From DASYTH01 sp036002505 (GTDB lineage: Bacteria; Actinomycetota; Actinomycetes; Mycobacteriales; Pseudonocardiaceae): 13,193 nucleotides of DNA. The position numbers and the translations under genes are program-made. Below, in pieces: positions 7,279 through 13,193 of the stretch (position 1 is the stretch's first letter; every line of letters starts with the position of its first letter). The notes beneath the pieces were generated by a model, which was not told the DNA's origin, did not search any database, and saw nothing but the letters and a program-made list of their open reading frames with translations. The stretch spans positions 1-13,193 of the forward strand of contig NZ_DASYTH010000222.1 of the NCBI RefSeq assembly GCF_036002505.1, given 5' to 3'.

Positions 7279-7426
7279 TACGACAGGAGCTACGTCCGCA
7301 ATTACGCGACGTTCCTGGCCATCGACCACCGGTTCCTGCTCGTGTCCAGCGCGAACTTCTCGTCGAGCGCGAGATGCGCCGGCCGAAGACGGGATCTACG
7401 AGCGTGTTCTCGCCGTCGGCCAGTGA
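7279..7426 (+). pseudogene. Phospholipase-D-like gene remnant, frameshifted
   Basis: One frame reads DRSYVRNYATFLAIDHRFLLVSSANFS, matching the C-terminal HKD region of PLD-superfamily proteins (H-x-K-x4-D followed by a SANF strand), as found for example in the DISARM protein DrmC. The H and K positions are Y and T here, so the catalytic motif is destroyed. A second frame then supplies the expected C-terminal helix, EDGIYERVLAVGQ, ending at the stop at 7424. At least one indel lies near 7362-7373. Upstream bases 7115-7278 have further short coding-like stretches in other frames, for example PVYVDTRAADRGTPVLVADD near 7172-7231, which I cannot assign. With the fragment at 6863 this suggests a decayed defence island. 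Confidence 0.55.
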
Positions 7427-7430
7427 ACGG

Positions 7431-7622
7431 TCAGCCGGTGACGCTCCTGAGCGTGTCCAGTAGGGCGGTCAGGCTGGTGTGCGGCAGGGTCAAGGTGGCG
7501 GCGGAGTGTTTGCTGTCGCGCAGGGCGAAGCGGTCGGCGGGCAGGAGGGCGGCTTCGACGCAGTTGCCGCCGCTGCCGGAGAAGCTGCTGCGGCGCCAGT
7601 TGGGGACCGGAGTGGCGGGCAT
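7431..7622 (-). CDS. DUF397 domain protein
   Basis: This is a 63-aa protein with the DUF397 pattern: PNWRRSSFSGSGGNCVEAA, then FALRDSKHSAATLTL and a short C-terminal helix. DUF397 proteins are small actinomycete proteins, usually encoded beside XRE/DUF5753 regulators and belonging to the WhiJ/BldB-associated developmental or antibiotic-control circuits of Streptomyces. ATG 7622 is preferred because GAGAGGA lies nine bases upstream; ATG 7631 (66 aa) is possible but leaves no spacer after that sequence. It follows the XRE/DUF5753 gene by about 23 bases in the same orientation and is likely cotranscribed with it. Its 3' end meets the phospholipase-D remnant, four bases apart and convergent. Confidence 0.85.
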   Translation of the reverse strand: MPATPVPNWRRSSFSGSGGNCVEAALLPADRFALRDSKHSAATLTLPHTSLTALLDTLRSVTG

Positions 7623-7645
7623 GGGCGGCATTCCTCTCGTACGGG

Positions 7646-8530
7646 TCAGCGGAAGGCATCCCCGGCCGAGGTGATGAGCTCTAACGACTCGGCCGGCGAG
7701 CGTGCCCGTTCGGTGAGTATGCCCCACTTTTCCGTCAGTAGACGGACGTCGTCGCGGTCCTCGATGTATCCTGCGCCGCCTGGCCGTTCCGCGTAGCCGA
7801 AGTCCGGAATCGGCTCGGGCAAAGTGAGGAGCGAGAACGATCCGTCCACGGCCGGGCTGGCGCCGGCCGATATCGGCAGCACCTGCAGGGTGACGTGCTT
7901 GGCCTCGATCTCGGCGGCGAGCTTGGCGAGTTGGCCGCGCATCACCGCTGCCGAGCCGATCGGCCGGCACAGCACGGTCTCGTCGAGGATCACGTGGTAC
8001 TGCAAGGAATCCGGCCCGGGTGAGCACGCGGGAGCGGGCGACCCTGGCCAGCACTCGACCCTCCATCACTTTGTGCGCCAGGCCGGGCCGGGCGCCGGCG
8101 ATCATCGCGCGGGTGTAATCGGGCGTCTGGAGCAGGCCCGGCACGACGATCACCTCGAGCTGGCGGATGGAGAGCAGCGCGTCCTCGACGCTGAGCAGCT
8201 CGTGGAAGTCCTCCGGCAGGTCGTTGCGGATCGCCGACCAGTAGCCACGCTCGCGCACCCGCGCGACCAGGCCGAGGATCCATTCCGCGAGCTGGGCTCG
8301 GTGACCTCATAGGTGTCCAGCAGCCTCTCCGCGTCGAAGTCCTTGACGCCCTGCTCACGGTTCTCGATCCGGGAGAGCTTTGACCGCGACCGCCGGCCGC
8401 CCATCGCCGACAGCTTCTCGGCCGCCTCCTCCAAGGTCAGCCCGCTGCGCTCGCGCAACTGCCGCAGCGTCTCGGTGAGCTGCCGCAACCGCACCGTGGG
8501 GTTCACCGGCCAGTCGGCGTCCTGGCTCAC
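7646..8530 (-). pseudogene. XRE-type HTH regulator with DUF5753 C-terminus, two compensating frameshifts
   Basis: The 885-nt stretch would encode about 294 aa, normal for XRE/DUF5753 regulators. The N-terminus has the helix-turn-helix (RLRQLTETLRQLRERSGLTL, then EEAAEKL and SRSKLSRIENREQG). The middle, in a different frame, has RERGYWSAIRNDLPEDFHEL, LEVIVVPGLLQTPDYTRAM. The C-terminus, back in the first frame, has YHVILDETVLCRPIG, LAKLAAEIEAKHVTLQVLP and IEDRDDVRLL. One base is missing near 8290-8296 and one is extra near 8003-8013, so the frame is restored. Read literally, the first frame stops at 8150. GTG 8530 is chosen because GGAGG lies four bases upstream. It precedes the DUF397 gene and is divergent from the 100-aa gene. 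Either a real pseudogene or two sequencing errors. Confidence 0.8.
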
Positions 8531-8546
8531 TCGTCCTCCAATTGGG

Positions 8547-8571
8547 TGAAAAATGGGATTCCCACTTTTCA
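8547..8571. promoter_or_regulatory. Near-perfect 25-bp palindrome, candidate operator
   Basis: The arms TGAAAAATGGGA (8547-8558) and TCCCACTTTTCA (8560-8571) surround one central base and match at 11 of 12 positions as inverted repeats. The site is 17 bases upstream of the XRE regulator start and 71 bases upstream of the divergent 100-aa gene. This is a natural place for autoregulation and control of both directions. That the XRE protein binds it is inferred. Confidence 0.6.
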
Positions 8572-8641
8572 TACTTCGGTTCCATGGTCGGGCTACTCCT
8601 ACCTGACGTGATCGATCGGCGACACACCGTAGGAGGGCGAA

Positions 8642-8944
8642 ATGACGTGCGACGCCAGCCAGGACCAGGATCAGCCACTGTGCGACCGGGCCGAGTTCGA
8701 CGAGGAGATGGCGGACATGGTCGCCGAGGAGGCGCCCCGCCTGTTCGCCGTCGTGCAGGAGCGGGGTGAGCGAGTGGACGGCTGGATCGCCGCTTGGGGC
8801 ATGGCCTTCGACGACCACGTGGAGGTGGTTCGCGACGGCGGGCTGATCAGCTTCGGCTCCGCGGAGCGGGTCCGCCGGCTGTTCGGCCTCCGGCAGGGGG
8901 TCACCGCGCACCTTGTCTGGGTCGGCCCGGCCGGTGTGTCGTGA
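8642..8944 (+). CDS. Small acidic protein of unknown function, 100 aa
   Basis: This is a soluble, acidic 100-aa protein. It begins MTCDASQDQDQP and continues with an acidic helix, EFDEEMADMVAEEAPRLFAVV, then GWIAAWGMAFDDHVEVV and a C-terminal GSAERVRRLFGLRQ segment. I see no catalytic motif, signal peptide or membrane segment and I do not recognise a named family. The start is well supported: GGAGG lies six bases before ATG 8642. It is divergent from the XRE/DUF5753 gene, with the palindrome between them, and the next gene starts 18 bases after its stop in the same direction. The arrangement (regulator, DUF397 protein, small acidic protein) suggests one regulatory unit; that is an inference from context only. 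Confidence 0.75.
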   Translation: MTCDASQDQDQPLCDRAEFDEEMADMVAEEAPRLFAVVQERGERVDGWIAAWGMAFDDHVEVVRDGGLISFGSAERVRRLFGLRQGVTAHLVWVGPAGVS

Positions 8945-8949
8945 GGCCG

Positions 8950-8955
8950 TACGAT
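8950..8955 (+). promoter_or_regulatory. -10 element (TACGAT) for a leaderless start
   Basis: TACGAT is followed by seven bases and the ATG at 8963, the same spacing as at the paralogous gene at 2606. It lies five bases after the stop codon of the 100-aa gene, so the downstream gene can be transcribed independently although it follows closely. Confidence 0.5.
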
Positions 8956-8962
8956 CGCGCGC

Positions 8963-10138
8963 ATGTCTCCGGTGTCCCGTGGTCGCAAACCGAAGAAGTC
9001 CAAGCGTGCCAAGAAGGTTCGGCAGCCGACGGGACGGTGGATGCACGACGTGGTCCCGGTGCGGTCGAGTTCGCCTCCTGCGGTGCCGGAGGGGTTGCTG
9101 GGTTCACCGCGACGGCCTGTGTGGTTCGATCCGGCGGTCAAGACGGTGCTCGATGGCGCGGAGGTGCTCGCCTCGGCGCGGGGGCCCCGGGAGCTCGAGC
9201 AGCTGACCGCGGAGCTGCTGGGCGCCGAGCTCTACCGTGCCGTGCACGAGGAGCGGCAAGGGCTGCGGTTCGACCTGTGGCTCGGCGAGCTGATCACCGC
9301 GACGGCCGCACGAGCCCGCGAGGGGGCGGGATCGGCGTACCTGCTGCTGCACGGGTTGGCCTCGGTCGCCACGCCGGGATTCGCGTCGGTCGCGCTGGCC
9401 GAGCGCGACCAGCTGCGGCGGTCGATGGGCGGTCGTGGAGTGCCGGCGTGGCTGTACGACCTGCCGAAGATCGCGGCCACCGGTGAGGTCCACCGGATGC
9501 GCGACACCTACGGCACCCGGTTCGCCGTGATCGCCGGGTTCGCCTACCCCGGCGGGACCGACCGGTCGGTCTTCCTGTTCGACATCGACGCCTCCGGGTT
9601 CGTGAGGCTGGCCGGCGCGGGTGTCCACGACGATCTCGACCAGGCAGCCGGCGCGTGGTGTGCGCGCACCGGAAGCCAAGCGAGCCCGCACCTCGTGACC
9701 GACCCGCAGCAGTTGCTGTGCCTGGTGCACTGCGACGTCGACGACGAGCCCATCATGGGTGACGAGTCGCGTCCCGTGCTGGACAACTGGTTCCGCGCCC
9801 AGCGCCGAATCCACGATCTCGCGGAAGCCTTGCGCCAGAAGGGTATGCCGCTCCCGGCGAATGAGTCGCTGTACCACGATCTGGACACCGCGCCGATGGT
9901 CGAGCAGTTCGGCGATTGGTATGCCGCCAGCCACGGAACCCGGCCCGATCTCGAGGCGGTGGAGGCGCTGGCCGAGGAGTGGATGTCCGGAACTCTGCCG
10001 GAGACCTGGTTCTCGGTGTCGCCGCGCCGGATCGAGTTCCTGCTCGAGTTGATCGGCGACTGGATCCCGGACGACCCGGTCACGCTCGAGGTGAAGTCGT
10101 TGCTGCCCGAGTGGGTGCGTTGGCTCAGTGAGCGTTGA
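8963..10138 (+). CDS. Protein of unknown function, paralogue of the protein at 2606-3931
   Basis: This is a 391-aa soluble protein. The N-terminus is basic (SRGRKPKKSKRAKK), then comes a mainly helical region, then RDTYGTRFAVI (180-190) and FLFDIDASGF (204-213), which look like a beta-strand core. The C-terminus contains WFSVSPRRIEFLLEL and ends at LLPEWVRWLSER. These blocks occur in the same order in the protein encoded at 2606, so the two are paralogues although overall identity looks modest. I do not recognise the family and see no classical catalytic motif; the D-I-D-A-(S/C)-G and S-P-(R/H)-R positions shared by both copies are the best candidates for functional residues. The gene follows the 100-aa gene by 18 bases and converges on the helicase-like gene, with 8 bases between stops. 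Confidence 0.78.
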   Translation: MSPVSRGRKPKKSKRAKKVRQPTGRWMHDVVPVRSSSPPAVPEGLLGSPRRPVWFDPAVKTVLDGAEVLASARGPRELEQLTAELLGAELYRAVHEERQGLRFDLWLGELITATAARAREGAGSAYLLLHGLASVATPGFASVALAERDQLRRSMGGRGVPAWLYDLPKIAATGEVHRMRDTYGTRFAVIAGFAYPGGTDRSVFLFDIDASGFVRLAGAGVHDDLDQAAGAWCARTGSQASPHLVTDPQQLLCLVHCDVDDEPIMGDESRPVLDNWFRAQRRIHDLAEALRQKGMPLPANESLYHDLDTAPMVEQFGDWYAASHGTRPDLEAVEALAEEWMSGTLPETWFSVSPRRIEFLLELIGDWIPDDPVTLEVKSLLPEWVRWLSER

Positions 10139-10146
10139 CGGATCGA

Positions 10147-11478
10147 TCAGTGCCGTGCCGGGATGACGTAGCCGAGTTTGCGGAGTGCGGTGCGGAATTT
10201 CCTTTCCTGCTCTGGTGTGACCGCGAGGTGGCGGTCGCCGAGCGGGCGGCACAGTCCACGGAGCGTCCGGTCGTGGCTGATCAACGCGGTCAGCGCAAGG
10301 TCGCCACACTCGATCACCCGGACGTGGCCGAGGTCGGTCAGCGCTGATGCGCGGCGGGTGACGTCGTCGAGCAGAGTCGACAGCGCGCCGGGCAGTTCGT
10401 GATCGGTCCGCTGGGTGAGGAAGTCGGTGAGTTCGGACAGGTCGCGTCCGGTGTCGAGGGCGCCGAGCAGGCTGGCGGCGGAGATGGTCCAAACTCGGTC
10501 GGCGGTCTGCGCGGCGTAGGCGGACAGCGTGAGCCGGTCGCTGGCGGTGATGGTGCCGGTGGCGACGATGTCGAGAGTGGGCAGGACCTTCAACGATCGG
10601 GCCGCCGGCACGTCGTCGGCCGGCGGTTGGTAGGTGTCGGTCAGGCCGAGGGCAAAGCGTCCGAGTGCGGTGAGCCGGATGGCCCGCAAACCGTCGTAGC
10701 GGCTCAGGGCGTCCAGATCGTCGCCGCCCCACTGGTCGCGGAAGTCGTCGCGCTCGCCGTCGGGGTGGACGTAGTCGAGGTCGACCAGGCCGAGGGTGCC
10801 GGCGTACTCGAACAGCACCGTCAGGGTGTAGCGGCCTTCGAGGATCTCCCAGCGGTGGTAGCCGTCGTAGCCGAGGCTGCCGTACTGGGCATCGACCAGG
10901 TACAGCTTCCAGGCCGCCCGGTCGTTGCGGGCGATGGTGGGGTTGAGGCGGTCTCGGCGCATGGTGGTGAACAGGGCGTCCACGCCGACCCAGTCACCGG
11001 TGGGCAACCGGGCCAGTGCGTCGGCGATCACCTGGCGACGGGGTTTGACCGCGGTGAGCACATTGGTCGCGCGTTGGCCTTTGATCTGCTCGATCCGGCT
11101 GAACTCGTCGATCACCCCGTGGCTGAGCCAGCGCTGCCACAACGCGCGGATGACCTCGGCCGCAGGGGTCCGCGACACGGCGCGACCTTTCGCGGTCAGG
11201 CGCAACCGTCCGGCCTCGATCGTGGCCAGGCCGCCGGCCTGCACCAGCAGTGGCCAGGCGAACGCGGCGATCGGGTCGTCGGCGTAGAAGTCGCCGCCCG
11301 CGAGGTGTTCGGCCAGGGTGCTCACGGTCGCCGCCGAGGGGCGGCTGGTCTTGTCGCTGCACCGCAGTTCGCCCGCCGCGCACAACTCCATCACTGTGCG
11401 CACGTTGGCCAGCGCCTCGGGCTCGGTGAGCCGCACCCGATGGTCTCCAGCCATGCGCAGCGGTCCGGCGTCTGTCAC
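10147..11478 (-). CDS. Helicase-associated (XPB/Ssl2-like, non-ATPase) domain protein
   Basis: This is a 443-aa soluble protein. The N-terminal half (RLTEPEALANVRTVMELCAA, LLVQAGGLATIEAGRLRLT, DEFSRIEQIKGQ) looks like helical and winged-helix regions. The C-terminal part (SLKVLPTLDIVATG, DRVWTISAASLLGALDTGRD, LSELTDFLTQRTDHELPGAL, HVRVIECGDLALTALI) resembles the helicase-associated domain of XPB/Ssl2-like proteins. No Walker A or B motif is present, so it is not a helicase by itself and may act with a separately encoded helicase. GTG 11478 gives a 4-base overlap (GTGA) with the stop of the upstream CcbP-like gene, typical of translational coupling; GTG 11484 and ATG 11448 are alternatives. 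The domain assignment is from recalled family patterns and is moderately sure; the biological role is unknown. Confidence 0.6.
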   Translation of the reverse strand: MTDAGPLRMAGDHRVRLTEPEALANVRTVMELCAAGELRCSDKTSRPSAATVSTLAEHLAGGDFYADDPIAAFAWPLLVQAGGLATIEAGRLRLTAKGRAVSRTPAAEVIRALWQRWLSHGVIDEFSRIEQIKGQRATNVLTAVKPRRQVIADALARLPTGDWVGVDALFTTMRRDRLNPTIARNDRAAWKLYLVDAQYGSLGYDGYHRWEILEGRYTLTVLFEYAGTLGLVDLDYVHPDGERDDFRDQWGGDDLDALSRYDGLRAIRLTALGRFALGLTDTYQPPADDVPAARSLKVLPTLDIVATGTITASDRLTLSAYAAQTADRVWTISAASLLGALDTGRDLSELTDFLTQRTDHELPGALSTLLDDVTRRASALTDLGHVRVIECGDLALTALISHDRTLRGLCRPLGDRHLAVTPEQERKFRTALRKLGYVIPARH

Positions 11479-11783
11479 AGCCACTGGCGGTACGCCTCGA
11501 TCCACTCCGCACCCTGCGGCGCGGGCGTCGGCAGTGGCACGTCCACGATGGGAATGCGCTGCCGGTCCCGGCCGCGGACGCACACCGCGACGATCTGGTC
11601 GTCGCCGGACAGGTCGACGCCGGTCACGCTGACCTCGACACCCAACACCGTCGTGCCGAACGGCAGGACGAGATGCTCCTCGAGCATGGTGTAGAAGCCG
11701 GTGACGCACTCGCTGTCGTTGTAACAGTCCACTGTGGCCTCGGCGATCAACGCGTCCAACGCCGCTCGGTTCGTTTTCGTCAC
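11475..11783 (-). CDS. CcbP-like calcium-binding family small protein
   Basis: This is a 102-aa protein resembling the calcium-binding protein CcbP of Anabaena (Pfam Calci_bind_CcbP family). The shared pattern is an N-terminal helix with VDCYNDSE, then GFYTMLEEHLVLPFGTTVLGVEVSVTGV, a short strand pair (IVAVCVRG, RQRIPIVDVPL) and a C-terminal EWIEAYRQWL helix. In CcbP acidic residues bind calcium; several acidic residues are present here, but binding is not shown. GTG 11783 is chosen because TAGCGT (11796-11791) lies exactly seven bases upstream, as at other genes here; GTG 11792 would overlap that hexamer. Its stop overlaps the start of the helicase-like gene by four bases, so the two are an operon and probably work together. 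Confidence 0.65.
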   Translation of the reverse strand: MTKTNRAALDALIAEATVDCYNDSECVTGFYTMLEEHLVLPFGTTVLGVEVSVTGVDLSGDDQIVAVCVRGRDRQRIPIVDVPLPTPAPQGAEWIEAYRQWL

Positions 11784-11790
11784 CGCCCGC

Positions 11791-11796
11791 ACGCTA
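11791..11796 (-). promoter_or_regulatory. -10 element (TAGCGT) of the CcbP-like / helicase-like operon
   Basis: On the minus strand TAGCGT is followed by seven bases and GTG 11783. This predicts a leaderless mRNA. No clear -35 is seen at the usual distance. Confidence 0.45.
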
Positions 11797-11884
11797 ACGG
11801 ACCGGCACGACAGCCGTACGGGGGCCTATCGGGTGGCGTCCAGCCAGGGGGGTAGCCGTCGGCGACACCCGCAGCGGCCCGGGC

Positions 11885-12034
11885 GTGTTGGGCTCTGGCG
11901 TCGCTGTGTTGGCCTCTGGCGGGAATTGGGGACGGTTCTGGTTCGGCATGTATGACAGCGCGTCACCTGCTGCCCTCGCGATCGGCCAACACACCGACGT
12001 GAGCCGCCAACACATCGACGCAGGGCGCCAACAC
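11885..12034. repeat. Five 21-bp-phased TGTTGGC repeats, two forward and three inverted
   Basis: GTGTTGG(G/C) occurs on the plus strand at 11885 and 11906. Its complement GCCAACAC occurs at 11985, 12006 and 12027. Neighbouring copies are exactly 21 bp apart on each side. The unit is TGTTGGS, six variable bases, then CGTCGNTG, seen in one forward and two inverted copies. The sequences 11897-11913 and 11984-12000 match as inverted repeats at 15 of 17 positions, so the region could fold into a long hairpin with a loop of about 70 bases. It lies between the 3' end of the UvrA-like gene and the CcbP-like promoter. The role is unknown. Confidence 0.65.
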
Positions 12035-12056
12035 GGCACGGAGTCGCGAGCGTCGG

Positions 12057-13193
12057 TCAGGTGCTGATGTAGGCGGCGAGGTGTTGTCCGGTGAGGGTGG
12101 GGCGGGTGGTGGTGAGGGTGGTGGGGGTGCCTTCGAAGACGATGGTGCCGCCGTCGTGACCGGCGCCGGGGCCCAGGTCGATGATCCAGTCGGCGTGGGC
12201 CATGACGGCTTGGTGGTGCTCGATGACGATGACGGATTTGCCGGATTCGACCAGGCGGTCGAGGAGGGCGAGGAGTTGCTCGACGTCGGCCAGGTGGAGG
12301 CCGGCGGTGGGCTCGTCGAGGATGTAGACGCCGCCTTTGTCGGCCATGTGGGTGGCCAGCTTGAGGCGTTGGCGTTCGCCGCCGGAAAGCGTGGTGAGGG
12401 GTTGGCCGAGGCTGAGGTAGCCGAGGCCGACGTCGGCGAGCCGGGTGAGGATGGTGTGGGCGGCGGGGGTGCGGGCTTCGCCGGAGTTGAAGAACTCTTC
12501 GGCTTCGGTTACGGACATGGCGAGCACTTCGCTGATGTCGCGGCCGCCTAGGTGGTATTCGAGCACCGAGGCTTGGAAGCGTTTGCCTTCGCACTCTTCG
12601 CAGGTGGTGGAGACGCCGGCCATGATGCCGAGGTCGGTGTAGATGACGCCGGCGCCGTTGCAGGTGGGGCAGGCCCCTTCGGAGTTGGCGCTGAACAGGG
12701 CCGGCTTGACGCTGTTGGTCTTGGCGAAGGCTTTGCGGATCGGGTCGAGGAGGCCGGTATAGGTCGCCGGGTTGCTGCGCCGCGAGCCGCGGATCGAGCC
12801 CTGGTCGATCGCGACCACTCCGTCCCGGCCGGCCACCGAACCGTGGATCAGCGAGCTCGTGCCCGAGCCCGCCACCCCGGTGACGACGACCAGTACGCCG
12901 AGTGGGATGTCGACGTCGACGTTCCGCAGGTTGTGGGTGCTGGCGCCGCGCACCTCCAGTGCACCCGACGGTGTGCGCACCGATGGCTTCAGGGAGGCGC
13001 GGTCATCGAGATGGCGGCCGGTGATGGTGGCGCTGGCCCGCAGCCCCTCGATGGTGCCCTCGAACACGACCTCGCCGCCCTCGGTGCCGGCGCGCGGGCC
13101 GAGGTCGACGACGTGGTCGGCGATCGCGATCGCCTCCGGCTTGTGCTCCACGACCAGCACGGTGTTGCCCTTGTCCCGCAGCCGCAGCACCAG
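12057..13193 (-). CDS. UvrA-like ABC ATPase, C-terminal part (5' end outside the window)
   Basis: About 378 aa are visible. The protein belongs to the short UvrA-like class of ABC ATPases, related to excinuclease subunit A and DrrC-type drug-resistance proteins. The sequence begins at the end of the first nucleotide-binding domain (VLVVEHKPEAIAIADHVVDLG). It then has a second domain with a Walker A-like GVAGSGTSSL, a zinc-binding segment CPTCNGAG and CEECEGKRF, the ABC signature LSGGERQRLKLATHM, Walker B VYILDEPTAGLH and a switch histidine in VIVIEHHQAV. The Walker A lysine is threonine (codon ACG at 12860-12858), which is unusual and should impair nucleotide binding at that site. The stop is TGA at 12059-12057. 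It is cut by the window edge; the relatives I know are about 750-800 aa long. Confidence 0.9.
   Translation of the reverse strand: MVLRLRDKGNTVLVVEHKPEAIAIADHVVDLGPRAGTEGGEVVFEGTIEGLRASATITGRHLDDRASLKPSVRTPSGALEVRGASTHNLRNVDVDIPLGVLVVVTGVAGSGTSSLIHGSVAGRDGVVAIDQGSIRGSRRSNPATYTGLLDPIRKAFAKTNSVKPALFSANSEGACPTCNGAGVIYTDLGIMAGVSTTCEECEGKRFQASVLEYHLGGRDISEVLAMSVTEAEEFFNSGEARTPAAHTILTRLADVGLGYLSLGQPLTTLSGGERQRLKLATHMADKGGVYILDEPTAGLHLADVEQLLALLDRLVESGKSVIVIEHHQAVMAHADWIIDLGPGAGHDGGTIVFEGTPTTLTTTRPTLTGQHLAAYIST

Noticed and set aside
9104..10732. Minus-strand 542-aa frame
   Set aside because: Arg/Pro/His-rich translation opposite the 391-aa gene and part of another gene; an artefact of high GC.
10399..11694. 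Long plus-strand frame (431 aa) opposite the helicase-like gene
   Set aside because: It is the Gly/Val/Ala-rich shadow expected opposite a GC-rich gene. It also spans both genes of the minus-strand operon and has no domains.
11885..12034. Phased repeats considered as a CRISPR array
   Set aside because: The units are 21 bp with only six variable bases, occur in both orientations, and no cas gene is visible.
11794..12594. Minus-strand 266-aa frame rich in Arg, His and Pro
   Set aside because: It overlaps the UvrA-like gene in another frame and the repeat region; its composition is typical of out-of-frame GC-rich DNA.

Overview
The window is GC-rich, with coding regions strongly biased to G/C at third codon positions. 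It carries families typical of filamentous actinomycetes: an XRE regulator with a DUF5753-type C-terminus next to a DUF397 protein, an AbiE module, an ISAzo13-type insertion sequence and a short UvrA-like ATPase. Several genes begin seven bases after a TANNNT hexamer, the leaderless arrangement common in Actinobacteria. I infer an actinomycete, probably Pseudonocardiales (Amycolatopsis-like). This looks like an accessory, defence-island-like region: one gene family of unknown function is represented twice, and many genes are truncated, frameshifted or remnant.

Left part (1-2605). A minus-strand AbiE-type operon has an intact antitoxin (521-1174), but its overlapping nucleotidyltransferase toxin is cut short (94-534). 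About 1.4 kb without a convincing gene follows. It contains the 3' half of a tRNA-Arg (1771-1815), flanked on both sides by paired TGGCCAC repeats. This looks like the attachment site of an integrative element whose integrase is not in view.

Middle (2606-7426). A 441-aa protein of unknown function (2606-3931) is followed by a complete insertion sequence (4090-5373) encoding a 404-aa DDE transposase. The IS lies directly against the stop codon of an AAA+ ATPase with a DUF234-like C-terminus (minus, 5375-6799). Divergent from the ATPase are two remnants: the C-terminal piece of a probable nuclease (6863-7114) and a frameshifted phospholipase-D-like piece whose H and K catalytic residues are lost (7279-7426).

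Right part (7431-10138). A DUF397 gene and a twice-frameshifted XRE/DUF5753 regulator run leftward from a near-perfect 25-bp palindrome. A 100-aa protein and a 391-aa paralogue of the 441-aa protein run rightward from the same side.

Far right (10147-13193). A two-gene minus-strand operon encodes a CcbP-like small protein and a 443-aa protein resembling the non-ATPase part of XPB-like helicases, with a 4-bp overlap. Upstream lies an intergenic region with five copies of a 21-bp-phased repeat. The window ends inside a UvrA-like ATPase (minus) whose C-terminal Walker A lysine is replaced by threonine.

The most promising unexplained material is the paralogous pair at 2606-3931 and 8963-10138, with its conserved leaderless start and regulatory neighbours.
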